DNA of 64,000 nt from the NCBI GenBank assembly GCA_963710495.1, contig CAVQAI010000007.1, forward strand, positions 372,001 to 436,000. The letters run 5' to 3'. Below, one piece after another: positions 1-9,914 of the stretch. The notes beneath the pieces were generated by a model. It was not told the DNA's origin. It ran no database searches and saw only the letters and a program-made list of their open reading frames with translations. Every line of letters starts with the position of its first letter. Within the stretch, counting starts at the first letter, position 1. The translations under genes and the position numbers were made by a program. Source of the DNA: Bog-756 sp963710495 (GTDB taxonomy: Bacteria > Actinomycetota > Acidimicrobiia > Acidimicrobiales > RAAP-2).

Positions 1-97
1 CGACGTTTGAACCCCAAGACAGGGTGACTGGACCAAGCGTGCCCCGGCAGGACCGCCGGCCCCCACTGCGCTGTTATCGCGGTCAGCGTGTGAGGAC

Positions 98-3016
98 TTA
101 CGCGTGGGCCCGACTGGAGGAGCCATCGCCAGTCCCGATCGCAGCCACCGGCACGTCGGTGCTCGTAAAGTGATAGGAGCCGGCGCCGACTTCGACAACG
201 GCGTAGTCACCGTCGATGGACGCCGACGCGACCCCCTCCCGCCGACTGAGTGCCATGCCCGACTCGCGGACGCTGTCCAGGGCGGCGGCTGGGATGCTGA
301 CCCTCGCCTTCGTGTTGGCCGGCACAGTGACGTTGACCTTGAAGGGCCGGGCTGCGGCCGCCGGTCGGCTCCACGCCACTTCGATGGCCCCGTAGGGAGT
401 CGGCACTCGTCCCGCCGCGTAGCTCAGTGCATGCAGCGGCACGGTGACGTCGAACGAGGCATATCCCGGTGCCGCCGGGATGACACCCAGCATCGTCTGC
501 TGGATCGCGACCAGCACGTTCGAGCCAAAGCCGTGCGAACGGCTATCGCCGTTGCCGAGGAGCGAGGCAAGGGGCGGGGTGAGGACATCCTGGTCCTGGG
601 GGTGCCACATCTCCCAAGTGAACGTTCCGCCCTGGGCCAGGATGTTGGCCCAGCCGGGCTCCGACGCGTCCGTCAAGATATGCAGGATGTCGCTGTCCCG
701 ACCGGTTATCCGCAGCGCGTCGAGGACATCGGCGGCACTGACGACCGGCGGGGAGAAAGGCATGCTGAGGATGTAGTTGCTCACGGTCTTGACGTCGGAC
801 GGTGGAACCACCCCGAACTGCACGGCCAATGCGTTGTCGACTTGCGGCGAGACCGCGCCTGAGCACGTGCACAGGTCGTCGTTTGGCGCCACCGGTCTGC
901 CCATGGCGTCCAGTCCGTCGGTGTAGTAACCCGCCGGCAGCAGGAGGTGGGCGTTGATGGCGGTCGCCAGCTCGTAAGCTCGCTCGCGCTGTTGCGCCAC
1001 CTCGGCGGCGGGACGGCCGAGGGCGACCGCCATGTCGGCGACGCGAGTGAACACGTTGTCCGCCAGCAGGTTGAGCTGCGTGTCGGTCGGGAACTGCGGG
1101 ACGTCAGCTGGACCGGGGATCGTCCCGACGAGACCATTGGAGCCGATGTTGCTCCAAAAGAAGTCCGACACCTTGACCACGACGGGATAGAGCGTTGTCA
1201 GCAACGCCCTGTCGCCGGTGTGGATCCAGTACTGCCAAACCCACTCGGGGTAGTACGCCGTTCCCTGGGGGATCTCCTGTGCCCCGAGCGCGGTCGGATA
1301 GATCTTGTTGATGGCGCCGTTCGGCCAGAAACGAGCCTGCGATTGGGCGAACTCGAGCAGGTCCTTCCTCGTCAGATTCGTCTCGCCGAAGGCATCCATG
1401 GCCGTCTCCGACTCGTTCGCCCCGTCCCCGAGCCACGGGCCCTTCTCCCGCGTGGGGGTGTCGACGAACTGCTCCTGCATCGTGAACAACGCCGAGCGGC
1501 GGCCGAGGTTGAAGACCGCGTCCACCGTCTTGTCCGAAGACGTGAACGTTCCGGCGTGCTCGTCGGGGACAGCATCGTGCCGGGTGAGGACGATGATGTT
1601 CTTCGTGGTGAGAGTCTCGCCCGGGTCGTCGATCTGGAGGTACCGGAAACCGAGGTAGTCGAAGGGGCGGAAGGTCTCGCGACCGCCGCCCCGCTCGACG
1701 TAGGAGTAGCTCATGTTCGTGTGCTGGGTCCCCATTGTGGTCGAGACGTCACCCGACCGGTCGAGGAGGTACCCGGCGTGCATCGTCACCCGCCGGCCGC
1801 GCAGCCCGTGGCTGAAGGTGACCGAGGGGATCGCGGCGTAAACCTTCCCGAAGTCGGCCACGACGGCGCCAGATGCGAGACGGGACACGGAGACGGCGTG
1901 GACCGGTTCGTAGACGATGCGGGTCCGCACGGACACCAGATGACTCCATGGTGCGGTGGGATGAGGACCGATGACCATTGCCGGCTGCCACCCCGAGGCC
2001 CGATAACCGGCCTTGTCCCATCCGATCGGCTCGGTCGGGCCGTTGATGTTCTCGGTGTAGTCGACCGGGTCGCCCTCCTCGTCGCGCTGGACGCCCGGCA
2101 GCCACGCACCCGGCAGGACCTCCCACGTGCCATCGGTGGTGATCACGTCGGCCGTGCCGTCGGCGTGCAGCACCGTTATGCGGGCGATGACGCCCGGCGT
2201 ACCCTCCGGTCTGCCCTTGCCGGGACCCTGCCAGTCGTAGATGATCCCGAAGGCGTTGGCCCTTCCCGCCTTGAGAAGGTGGGTGATGTCGGTCGTCTCG
2301 TAGTACTGCGAGTCCGGGTACGCATACGCCTCGCCCTTGGCGGCCATCGACCCGTTCACATAGAGCTCGTACTGCTGGTCGGCTGACACATACGCTCGGG
2401 CCCGGACGATAGGAGAGCCGCCGAGCTTCGCCTCCTTCCGGACATAGCTGTACTCGTCCTTGTTGGCCCAGACGCCGGTGGTGTTCTGGACGTTGAACGT
2501 TTCTGGCGTGTCCAATTCCTCGACGGTGGGTCGCTTGATCCAGTCCGCGTGCCAGTCGCCGTCGTCCAAGCCAGTGTCGAATGTCTCGGCGCGCGCCAGC
2601 GGCCCGCTGACTCCCGAGCCGTCCCAGGTCTGAACCGTCCACCGGTAGGTGGTGTCCGGCGCCAGGGAGCGTCCCCCATACGGCACGAACGCCTGCGCCG
2701 GGGACACGATCTTGCCGCTGTCCCAGACCACCGGTGCCGCACCGCGTCCCGGGCCGCCGAGAGCGGGGCGGGAGACCACGATGCGGTAGGCGCTCTGGAC
2801 GGCGTCACGCCGACTGTCGCCGACGTGCCATCCGAAGTACACGTCGGTTAGCCCTATGCCTACAGGCGCCGCCAGATCGTCCACCGTCAACGTCAGCGGA
2901 GCCCGGGGGCCGCCGGACGTAGCTCCCGCCACGGCGCCGCAGGCGAACGGCGCCAACATCGATATGGTCACGACGACCACAACCAGCACAGCGCGGCCTC
3001 GATACCCCACCCGCAT
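98..3016 (-). CDS. Secreted alpha-L-rhamnosidase, glycoside hydrolase family 78
   Basis: Predicted exported enzyme that removes alpha-L-rhamnose from glycans or glycosides. From the chosen ATG (3016) the first ~32 residues are a classic signal peptide: MRVGYRGR, a valine-rich hydrophobic core and an ACGAVAGA end. A GTG at 3058 would add 14 residues in front of this signal and is less likely. An Ig-like N-terminal part is followed by the sugar-binding sandwich and then the (alpha/alpha)6 barrel. The stretch VDTPTREKGPWLGD near residue 520 matches the acidic catalytic loop of GH78, and a SHGFGS motif lies near residue 825. The total of 972 residues is normal for the family. No partner gene adjoins it, and the upstream side holds about 600 bp without a convincing gene. 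The family call is firm; the natural substrate is unknown. Confidence 0.88.
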   Translation of the reverse strand: MRVGYRGRAVLVVVVVTISMLAPFACGAVAGATSGGPRAPLTLTVDDLAAPVGIGLTDVYFGWHVGDSRRDAVQSAYRIVVSRPALGGPGRGAAPVVWDSGKIVSPAQAFVPYGGRSLAPDTTYRWTVQTWDGSGVSGPLARAETFDTGLDDGDWHADWIKRPTVEELDTPETFNVQNTTGVWANKDEYSYVRKEAKLGGSPIVRARAYVSADQQYELYVNGSMAAKGEAYAYPDSQYYETTDITHLLKAGRANAFGIIYDWQGPGKGRPEGTPGVIARITVLHADGTADVITTDGTWEVLPGAWLPGVQRDEEGDPVDYTENINGPTEPIGWDKAGYRASGWQPAMVIGPHPTAPWSHLVSVRTRIVYEPVHAVSVSRLASGAVVADFGKVYAAIPSVTFSHGLRGRRVTMHAGYLLDRSGDVSTTMGTQHTNMSYSYVERGGGRETFRPFDYLGFRYLQIDDPGETLTTKNIIVLTRHDAVPDEHAGTFTSSDKTVDAVFNLGRRSALFTMQEQFVDTPTREKGPWLGDGANESETAMDAFGETNLTRKDLLEFAQSQARFWPNGAINKIYPTALGAQEIPQGTAYYPEWVWQYWIHTGDRALLTTLYPVVVKVSDFFWSNIGSNGLVGTIPGPADVPQFPTDTQLNLLADNVFTRVADMAVALGRPAAEVAQQRERAYELATAINAHLLLPAGYYTDGLDAMGRPVAPNDDLCTCSGAVSPQVDNALAVQFGVVPPSDVKTVSNYILSMPFSPPVVSAADVLDALRITGRDSDILHILTDASEPGWANILAQGGTFTWEMWHPQDQDVLTPPLASLLGNGDSRSHGFGSNVLVAIQQTMLGVIPAAPGYASFDVTVPLHALSYAAGRVPTPYGAIEVAWSRPAAAARPFKVNVTVPANTKARVSIPAAALDSVRESGMALSRREGVASASIDGDYAVVEVGAGSYHFTSTDVPVAAIGTGDGSSSRAHA

Positions 3017-3058
3017 CGGCCGAGTATCGCATAGCAACACCCAGGCGGGTCCGACCAC

Positions 3059-3631
3059 GTGAACCTGGTGCCGAAGAACTTGTGGGCGTAGCGCTCAGGA
3101 TTACCGGCTACATCAGCCCCGCATCACCGGCCTCAAGGCGCAACCCCTTCGCCCACGATGGTGGGCAACGGGCTCAATTCACGGATGGACCGATCTCATG
3201 GGGTCGGTTCGAGCCCACTCGCTTCGCACCACTGCTGGTGCGCGTGACTTCTCAGACGCATGCTTGCTCGTCCCGCCTTGACCCGGACAAGCCGAATATT
3301 TGATTGCCGTCCTTACAGCTTTCCAGCTTCTGCGTCTGCCATCCGTTGGTTCCGCAGCCGAGCCAAGACGCTCCGTTTGATCGAGATCAGACGGAGCTCC
3401 TTCCTGCTCAACAACACCGACTCGGACCCATCCGAGGCGGCAGATGCCGAGCCATCCGACGCCGAAGACGGAACTCCGCAATTCAACTTCGGCGGCCCTT
3501 TAGCCCCTCGGCTAGCGGCTAGCGCCTCGTCCACAGACCTCAGACGAGACTCAACCGAACTTTGGGGAGTATTTCGCAGGGACACATAGAATTCGAGCGT
3601 GTTGATGGGCGTGCTTTCAAAGTGAGCTACT
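3059..3631. other. Intergenic stretch without a convincing gene
   Basis: About 570 bp between the rhamnosidase and the methyltransferase. It becomes AT-richer than the rest of the window from about 3300 onward. A minus-strand open frame of 90 codons at 3313-3585 (serine/alanine-rich, ending RMADAEAGKL) has no recognisable domain and no good ribosome site, so I do not call it. The stretch could hold the lost 3' end of the adjoining, apparently shortened methyltransferase gene. Confidence 0.5.
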
Positions 3632-4384
3632 TCAAAATTCGAGCAATTCCAGCTTTATTGCGAGCCTCAACAAACCAAGAAAGCTCTCCGGGGTATACAC
3701 GCCAGCGTGAATGTCCTTGATCTCGCCGGTCTGCTGATGCTTAATGCATTCGGCAAATGCTGCGGCTTCGGGGTCAGCCACATCGGAACGGCGCACGTCT
3801 GAATAATCGACGGTACCCGCCCATAGGGCTGCTGTATCAACTGTGCCATCCAGCGTGGCGACATAGGCGAAGAAGTCAAAGACCTGGACGTAGGACGGAC
3901 CCTCTAATCCCCGTAAGTACCAATCGACCCAATCTTGAGATGATGTCAAGTCGCGGTTGACATCAAAGCAGAACCTCTTGTCGGGTATGACGAGAGATAT
4001 CAGCCCGTCTGGTGCAAGTATTTCGCCCACGTCTCGGAACCACCCGATGGGGTTCGGAATATGCTCTATGACGTGTGAGGCAATAAGATAATCGAATGGA
4101 GCGTCGTCTTTGGTCGCTGAGGAAATGGTCTCGCCATCCTTGAGAACGTAATCAACCTCAACGATCTCATCGGTGAAAGGCGCTACCTGAGAGTTGGCTG
4201 CATATCCTGCACGAAGCTCATCGGTCGAATAATGATCTACATACCGAACGTCGTAGAGAGCTTGAGAAACTCGGGGCCGATAGAGCGGGCCAATCTCAAG
4301 GCCCTTCATATTGTCGAGGTCTATTGAATGAAACACCGGATCGGACGTTTCCACGGATGCTCCAGATATGCGTCGGGTGGACAT
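3632..4384 (-). CDS. Class I SAM-dependent methyltransferase, apparently 3'-truncated
   Basis: Methyltransf_11-type enzyme of the kind found in surface-polysaccharide loci. Motif I (GLEIGPLYRP) lies near residue 27 and the acidic/post-motif region ASHVIEHIPNP near residue 100, followed by LAPDGLISLVIPDKR, all typical of SAM binding in this family. The reading frame stops at LELLEF, inside the helix that follows the conserved HAGVYTPESFL segment. Relatives usually continue for about 30 more residues with a final beta strand, so the C terminus looks clipped. I chose the ATG at 4384; a GTG at 4456 would add 24 residues of poor quality. Base composition is more AT-rich than the neighbours, which suggests transfer and decay. 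Activity is uncertain. Confidence 0.65.
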   Translation of the reverse strand: MSTRRISGASVETSDPVFHSIDLDNMKGLEIGPLYRPRVSQALYDVRYVDHYSTDELRAGYAANSQVAPFTDEIVEVDYVLKDGETISSATKDDAPFDYLIASHVIEHIPNPIGWFRDVGEILAPDGLISLVIPDKRFCFDVNRDLTSSQDWVDWYLRGLEGPSYVQVFDFFAYVATLDGTVDTAALWAGTVDYSDVRRSDVADPEAAAFAECIKHQQTGEIKDIHAGVYTPESFLGLLRLAIKLELLEF

Positions 4385-4392
4385 ATGAGACG

Positions 4393-4662
4393 CTAGGTCG
4401 TTGACCGGGACGATACAACGACCACCAGATCGCGCGACCTTCTCACCAAGGCGCACGGCGTTGCAGTTGCCAAGGGATCGGGAGGTGTAGAGCGACGGCG
4501 CCGCTGAAGCTCTGCGACTAGACCGAGTCGTTCAAGGACTCTGAGTGACGCCTCAACCGGCACTACATCGGACATGTACGCCAGCAACTCGATCAGCAGC
4601 AAGAACGACTGCGGCGGCAGGAACCGCCCCGTGGTACTAACTCACCACCGAGGCTCTTCGGC
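4393..4662 (-). pseudogene. Possible remnant of a surface-polysaccharide gene
   Basis: Upstream of the methyltransferase the minus strand has an open frame reading FLPPQSFLLLIELLAYMSD and then a helix-like PVEASLRVLERLGLVAEL. It lacks a sensible start and is closed upstream by an in-frame TGA near 4650. The first part resembles the TPESFLxLLxLA segment near the end of the adjacent methyltransferase type, so this may be a fragment of a related gene. The resemblance is short and judged by eye; chance coding potential cannot be excluded. Confidence 0.2.
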
Positions 4663-4685
4663 ACGTTTTTAAGTTAACATTTCCC

Positions 4686-7097
4686 GTGTCCATCACGGAT
4701 GGCGGAGAGACGCCGGTTGTGCAGGTGCTGGCGTCCCGACATGTCCCCCTCTTGGCCTCCGGTCAAGAAGCTGGGACTGCACCCGAAGACCGGCGCTTTC
4801 GGCCCGACGTCGAGGGTCTCCGTGCCGTAGCGGTCTTGCTCGTCGTTCTCTTTCATGCCGGATTTCCAGGCCTCACCGGGGGATATGTCGGCGTAGACGT
4901 TTTCTTCGTCATCTCCGGCTTCGTGATTACCGGCCTCTTGCTACGAGAGCGAGCGACGACCGGACACACATCGATCCTGGCCTTCTACGCACGTCGCTGC
5001 CGACGCATCATTCCGGCCGCCACTCTTGTGATTTTGGTGACGGTCCTGTTCTCGTATGGTCTGCTCGGCTTTGTCGATGGCAACAACGTGGCCGACGACG
5101 GGCGATGGGCCGCGGCATTCCTGGCCAACTTCCATTTCTCGGCCATCGGGACCAACTATCTCGCCTCCCAACAACCTCCATCACCACTGCAGAACTACTG
5201 GTCCCTTTCCGTCGAGGAGCAGTTCTACATCGTCTACCCCACCTTATTTTTATTGGTTGCCCGGCTCGGTCGAGGTTTCTCCCTCCGGGCACGCATGGCG
5301 GTGTTCCTGAGCTTCATCATCGCGGCTTCGTACACCCTGTCGATTGTCCAAACCTCCACGCATCCCACAGCCGCCTACTTCTCGCCGCTCACCCGGGCCT
5401 GGGAGCTGGCCCTGGGAGCCCTGATCGCGGTGGGAACCAGTTGGTTGAAGCATGTACCCCCTTCGGTGGCCGCCGCCGTCACCTGGTTGGGACTGGCCGG
5501 CATCGTGACAGCTGGCTTTTCCTTCGACGCCCAGACCCCGTATCCCGGTGCCTGGGTCGCACTTCCGGTGGTCGGCGCCGGGCTCATCATCGCCGGAGGA
5601 ACCGCCATCCCCCAACTGGGCGCGGAGTCGGTGCTCGGGCTACTCCCATTTCGCTGGCTTGGAAAGCTCTCCTATTCGCTGTACTTGTGGCACTGGCCAA
5701 TCTTGATAATCGCCGCAGAACACGCAGGCAAGAGCAGTCTTCCGTTCCGACAGAGTCTCGGCTGGCTGCTCGTGGCCCTGTTGGCTTCCATCGTGACCTT
5801 CGCGCTCGTTGAAAACCCGATTCGCCATGCCCGATTCCCCTCGAAGCCGAGTATCGGCCTGGGTGTTGGGCTGGCCGCCGTCACAATCGGGCTCTGTACT
5901 CTGGCGATCTCGGACCACTCTTCTTCGGCCGCCCCTGAAGTCGGTGCAGCACCTGACAGCGCCCGCGTTCTCGCCACAGTGGCGGCAGCACCTCACATCC
6001 GGATCCTCCCACCCAGCCTCGAACCGTCACTGCAGGATGCCCCGACCGACTGGGGGGGCCGCCCCGATTCCTGCGCCCCCAGCTTCGCCCAGGCCACCGA
6101 GCCGATTTGTTTGCTCGGCGATCGCAGGGGCAACCACGAGATGGTCGTGTACGGGGACTCCCACGCCCTGATGTGGGCCGAGTCCTTCGCTTCGATCGCC
6201 ACCACCATGCATTGGAGACTGGTCGTCCTGGGAAAGGCGGGCTGCCCTGCGGATATGTTGACCACTTTGAATCCACCAGGAATTGGACCGGTCGACGGCC
6301 CCTACATCCAGTGCAATCAATGGCACACCTGGGCAACCAATTGGATCAACAAGGCTCAGCCTGAGCTACTGGTCGTCACCCAAGAGGCCCAGATCGACTT
6401 CTTCAATGCGACCCAGTGGGAGCGAGGCCTGCAGCGGGCCCTGAAGGCCATCACCTCCCCCAGGACGCGAAAGGTTGTCCTGGGCAACATTCCGTTGCTT
6501 CCCCAATCCGGCCCGACCTGTCTGGCTGCCCACCCTGGTGATGTCCAGGCCTGTTCGGCACCGCGTGGAGCCGCCGTCTCACCGTTCAATCAAGTCGAAC
6601 GGACGGTTGCTGCCTCGATGGGCGCAACCTACATCGACACGACGCCATGGTTCTGTTCCGCCACATGCACTGCCGTCATTGGGAACTATGGGGTCTACCT
6701 GGACAGGAAGCATCTCACCGCCACCTACTCGCTGTACCTGCGAGGTGTGCTCCAACAGGCGCTCTTCCACCCGTCACAGGCCATCGGAGGGCCGGGGAAC
6801 GTTACGGACCTCTTCACAAAAGTGGCGTCACCGCGTGAGCCCGTGTCGGGTTCCATCGTGCTTGCCGCCCAAGCATCCTCCGACAACCTGCCCGTGACCC
6901 GGGTGGAGTTCCGACTCACCGGAGGAGGGCTTCAGGATCACTTCATCGGCACGGGCGCGAAGGCTCCTTTTGCGTGGCTCCTCTCCTGGAACACGACGAC
7001 GGTGCCCGACGGGACCTACACACTCCAAAGCGTGGCGTACGATGCTCTGGGCAAGATGACGTCAAGCACCGGTGTCAAGATCACCGTGCGGAACTGA
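4686..7097 (+). CDS. OafA/YrhL-type membrane acyltransferase with SGNH and Ig-like domains
   Basis: Predicted inner-membrane O-acyltransferase that moves acyl (usually acetyl) groups onto a cell-envelope sugar or glycolipid. Residues ~38-400 are an acyltransferase-3 domain with about ten membrane spans, opening with RPDVEGLRAVAVLLVVLFHAG and GGYVGVDVFFVISGFVIT. A periplasmic SGNH hydrolase-like domain follows: GDSHALMW near residue 490 carries the nucleophile Ser, and DRKHLT near 672 supplies the Asp-x-x-His pair. The last ~90 residues (from SGSIVLAA) form an Ig-like beta sandwich with PDGTYTLQSVAYDALG, uncommon behind this fusion. Translation starts at GTG 4686. The gene lies next to a clipped methyltransferase, which suggests a former surface-polysaccharide locus. 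The sugar acceptor is unknown. Confidence 0.85.
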   Translation: MSITDGGETPVVQVLASRHVPLLASGQEAGTAPEDRRFRPDVEGLRAVAVLLVVLFHAGFPGLTGGYVGVDVFFVISGFVITGLLLRERATTGHTSILAFYARRCRRIIPAATLVILVTVLFSYGLLGFVDGNNVADDGRWAAAFLANFHFSAIGTNYLASQQPPSPLQNYWSLSVEEQFYIVYPTLFLLVARLGRGFSLRARMAVFLSFIIAASYTLSIVQTSTHPTAAYFSPLTRAWELALGALIAVGTSWLKHVPPSVAAAVTWLGLAGIVTAGFSFDAQTPYPGAWVALPVVGAGLIIAGGTAIPQLGAESVLGLLPFRWLGKLSYSLYLWHWPILIIAAEHAGKSSLPFRQSLGWLLVALLASIVTFALVENPIRHARFPSKPSIGLGVGLAAVTIGLCTLAISDHSSSAAPEVGAAPDSARVLATVAAAPHIRILPPSLEPSLQDAPTDWGGRPDSCAPSFAQATEPICLLGDRRGNHEMVVYGDSHALMWAESFASIATTMHWRLVVLGKAGCPADMLTTLNPPGIGPVDGPYIQCNQWHTWATNWINKAQPELLVVTQEAQIDFFNATQWERGLQRALKAITSPRTRKVVLGNIPLLPQSGPTCLAAHPGDVQACSAPRGAAVSPFNQVERTVAASMGATYIDTTPWFCSATCTAVIGNYGVYLDRKHLTATYSLYLRGVLQQALFHPSQAIGGPGNVTDLFTKVASPREPVSGSIVLAAQASSDNLPVTRVEFRLTGGGLQDHFIGTGAKAPFAWLLSWNTTTVPDGTYTLQSVAYDALGKMTSSTGVKITVRN

Positions 7098-7334
7098 TCC
7101 TCTCGTCCTCACGTAGCCGCTGCCGGCGCTGTAAACCGCCGACAGCGATCTGGCAACCGCGCCGTGGTCGTACGCCATCGTTCTCTTCCCGATGGCCCGG
7201 AGGCCTGGTGATCATCGCTTGGGAGCCATGGCGGGCGACCGGACTGAATCCGGGCGACAACTTCTGTAAATTCGACGGCTCGCTCGGATAGCGCGGAGCA
7301 GCCGGACGAAATTACTCCCCCGCCAACGCCACTG

Positions 7335-9881
7335 TCATTCGATCGGCTCACGCGCCATCACGGTGGGTTGGCGGCCGGCGAAGAGCCAGCCAACGATCGC
7401 CGCGAACGCCGGCATGCCGAGGAGAATGAGGAGGAGGTCACCGACCGGAACGTTGCCCAGCGAAGCGATCCCACCGTTCAGCGAGTTGCTCCGCAGCCAG
7501 CCGATCATGCCGATGTAACCCCCGACCGTTCCCAGCAGTGCACCGAGAAAGCCGAGCGCGCCGGCCGTCACGGCGGTCAGCGTGCGCCGCGTGTAGCTGG
7601 AGGCACCGGTCGCCGTGAGGGTGCGGAGGTCGCTCGCCGTCTCGCTCCGGACCAGCCCGACCGACATCCCGAGCACACCCAGGGCGATGACGATCCCGAA
7701 GATCGTCGCCCAGCTGATGACGGCGAACGACGATGGTTGATCGTTCTTCGCCTCGACCGAGAGCTGCGTGGTCGACGCCGCGAGCTCGGCGCCGCTGATC
7801 TGGGTGGCCGTGAAGGGCTGGGTCCCCTGGACCAACCAGTCGTTCGTGGTCGTTTGGATGTGGAACTCACGCATGGCGTGCTCGGTGATCACCGTGTTGG
7901 GCGCCGATGTCCCGGTGGGTAGGGCCCCGACCTCCTGGATCACCGGGTGGACGAGACAGCCCGTGGGGACCGTACAGGTCTGGGATGGTCCCCCACCACC
8001 GGGAGTGTCGGGACCGCTTGCCGGCTTGCCACCGGATGCGGTGTCGAGAACGAGATCCGAGACGCCCGACAGACCAGGACGCGAGGTCAAGATGTCGGCG
8101 TTCGGGTCGATCCCGGATGCCGTGATCCCGAATGCCCGCAGCAACTGCGGGGTGGCGACGTAGATCGCTCCATTCCACTGCCGACCTCCCTGGGTCCCGT
8201 TCAATTCCGCATTCGGCGTCTCGAGGGCAACGAGCGGCGCCCCGAGAGCCCGTGCGATCGAGGCGGCGTGTGTCGCCAGTTCCGTCGGGCTGGCCGCCGC
8301 CGTCTGCTGCTGGACGACGTGCGGACCATTTGGTCCCGTCACGATGGTCCCCGGCGGTGGTGGGGTGTTGGCATGGAGCGCGATCTGGTCGGAGGCCAGG
8401 TTGGGGCCGGCGTAGTCCAGGACGTTCCCATACCGGGACGATGCAGCCAGCATCACGATCACTGCGGCAAGCACGCCGATGCTGATGGCGGCGAGCGCCG
8501 AGCCCGAGCGCGCCCGATACCGGGCCAGATCGCGCAGCGCCAGCCGGGTGGCGATCGGCGCTTGGCGACCGAGGCGCGCCGTCAACGACAGGCAGAACGG
8601 AGCGAGCAGGATCAATCCAGGGATGAGGAGGATGATCCCGAACAGCAGTTCCGGCGCACCACCGCTCCCGTCGCCGTGATTCGTGCCACCCGAGTAGCCG
8701 AGCAGCAGGAAGGCGAAGACGAGGAACAAGATGCCAGGCAGCGCGGACCGGTGGATCTGACGAGGAGGTGCCGGTCGCCCCGACAGCGCCCGGACGATCG
8801 GCACCTTGGTGATCGCCCGCGCCGGCCGAGACGCGGCGAAGAACGCGGCCACGACGGCAAGCATCATGGCGGCGATCACCACCGTCCACGACAGCGCGAG
8901 CACGCCGATGAGGTGATGCGAACTCTGCTCGAGACTGGGACGGTAGGCGAGCCAGACGACGAGCCCGACGACGAAGCCGAGGATCGCACCGACGACGCCG
9001 ACGACGGCGCCGTTGGCGCTGACAACGAGACGAACGTGGCGGTCCGTCGCGCCGGTCGCCTCGAGCATCCCGATCGAGCGAAGGCGCCGCTGGGCCAGGA
9101 CCGTGAAGCCGCCGACCGAGACGAGTGCGATGAGCAGCATGCCGAGGACCAGTGCGGCGAGCGAGATCGTCTCGGGATTGAGCGGATTCGACTGCGCGAC
9201 CGAGGCCGGGGTCTGGGCGTTGTTGCCGATCGAGCTGGGCGGAACGCCCGGCGCGTCGAACAATGCCGTGACTCTCGTGGGATCCGTCACCTGCCCCGGG
9301 ACGACCAGCACGAATTCGTCGAGCAGGCTCTGCGGGTTCTCGACGATGCCGACCACCTGGCGTTCGACGCCGCCGACTCGCCAGGTGGCACCCACCCCCA
9401 AGTGGAACGCCGACGCAACGCCGCTCGTCACGGCGACCTGGTCCGCGCCTGACGGGAAGTGCCCCGAGACGAGCGAGAGCATCGGACCGCCGAAGGGTCC
9501 GTGCGGGTCTTGCGCACGGAGTTGATAGGTGTCGATCGATCCCGGGATCGACTGCGCCTCGTTCTCGATCACCTCGACCCGGCCGAAGCGGTGCTCCAGG
9601 CTGGCGACGACGCTCGCAGTGTGCGCGTCGTAGCTGGCGAACGACACGGAGTCCTGGGCCGTCCCGAAACCAGAGTCCTTGGCCGGCGGCGTATTCGTCG
9701 CGACGGCGGAGCCAACGATCGTGGCCCCTACCGCCACGGTGATGAGGGCGAGGATCAGGAACTGCTGGCGCCATTCCCGTCGAAAGAGGCGCCAGGCCCA
9801 ACGGACGACGGCACGGCGGGCCGGCGCGCCGCCACCGGCGGGACGGGCGTCGGCGTGAGGTGCCAGGACGACGGAGGTCAT
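7335..9881 (-). CDS. FtsX-like ABC transporter permease (MacB/LolE superfamily)
   Basis: Large permease of 848 residues for a type VII (MacB-like) ABC system. It has two FtsX modules. An N-terminal span (residues ~40-62, LILALITVAVGATIVGSAVA) and a long external domain lead to three spans near 275-400. A further pair of spans and a second external domain (~480-690) come before the last three spans near 725-835. Such proteins act by mechanotransmission, moving lipids, peptides or antibiotics out of the membrane. The start at 9881 is preceded by AAGGAG at a good distance. The ATPase gene ends 33 bp upstream on the same strand, so the two are probably one transcript under the PadR-like operator at 10687-10703. 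The substrate is not evident. Confidence 0.85.
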   Translation of the reverse strand: MTSVVLAPHADARPAGGGAPARRAVVRWAWRLFRREWRQQFLILALITVAVGATIVGSAVATNTPPAKDSGFGTAQDSVSFASYDAHTASVVASLEHRFGRVEVIENEAQSIPGSIDTYQLRAQDPHGPFGGPMLSLVSGHFPSGADQVAVTSGVASAFHLGVGATWRVGGVERQVVGIVENPQSLLDEFVLVVPGQVTDPTRVTALFDAPGVPPSSIGNNAQTPASVAQSNPLNPETISLAALVLGMLLIALVSVGGFTVLAQRRLRSIGMLEATGATDRHVRLVVSANGAVVGVVGAILGFVVGLVVWLAYRPSLEQSSHHLIGVLALSWTVVIAAMMLAVVAAFFAASRPARAITKVPIVRALSGRPAPPRQIHRSALPGILFLVFAFLLLGYSGGTNHGDGSGGAPELLFGIILLIPGLILLAPFCLSLTARLGRQAPIATRLALRDLARYRARSGSALAAISIGVLAAVIVMLAASSRYGNVLDYAGPNLASDQIALHANTPPPPGTIVTGPNGPHVVQQQTAAASPTELATHAASIARALGAPLVALETPNAELNGTQGGRQWNGAIYVATPQLLRAFGITASGIDPNADILTSRPGLSGVSDLVLDTASGGKPASGPDTPGGGGPSQTCTVPTGCLVHPVIQEVGALPTGTSAPNTVITEHAMREFHIQTTTNDWLVQGTQPFTATQISGAELAASTTQLSVEAKNDQPSSFAVISWATIFGIVIALGVLGMSVGLVRSETASDLRTLTATGASSYTRRTLTAVTAGALGFLGALLGTVGGYIGMIGWLRSNSLNGGIASLGNVPVGDLLLILLGMPAFAAIVGWLFAGRQPTVMAREPIE

Positions 9882-9914
9882 CGGTGCTCCTTCGAACTCG
9901 TACGGTCGATCGCC

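Noticed and set aside
947..2386. Long plus-strand frames opposite the rhamnosidase
   Set aside because: They are antisense to a gene with clear family motifs and have Arg-rich, domain-free translations.
3313..3585. 90-codon minus-strand frame before the methyltransferase
   Set aside because: No domain, no ribosome site, and low-complexity Ser/Ala content; it probably reflects the low density of stops in GC-rich DNA.
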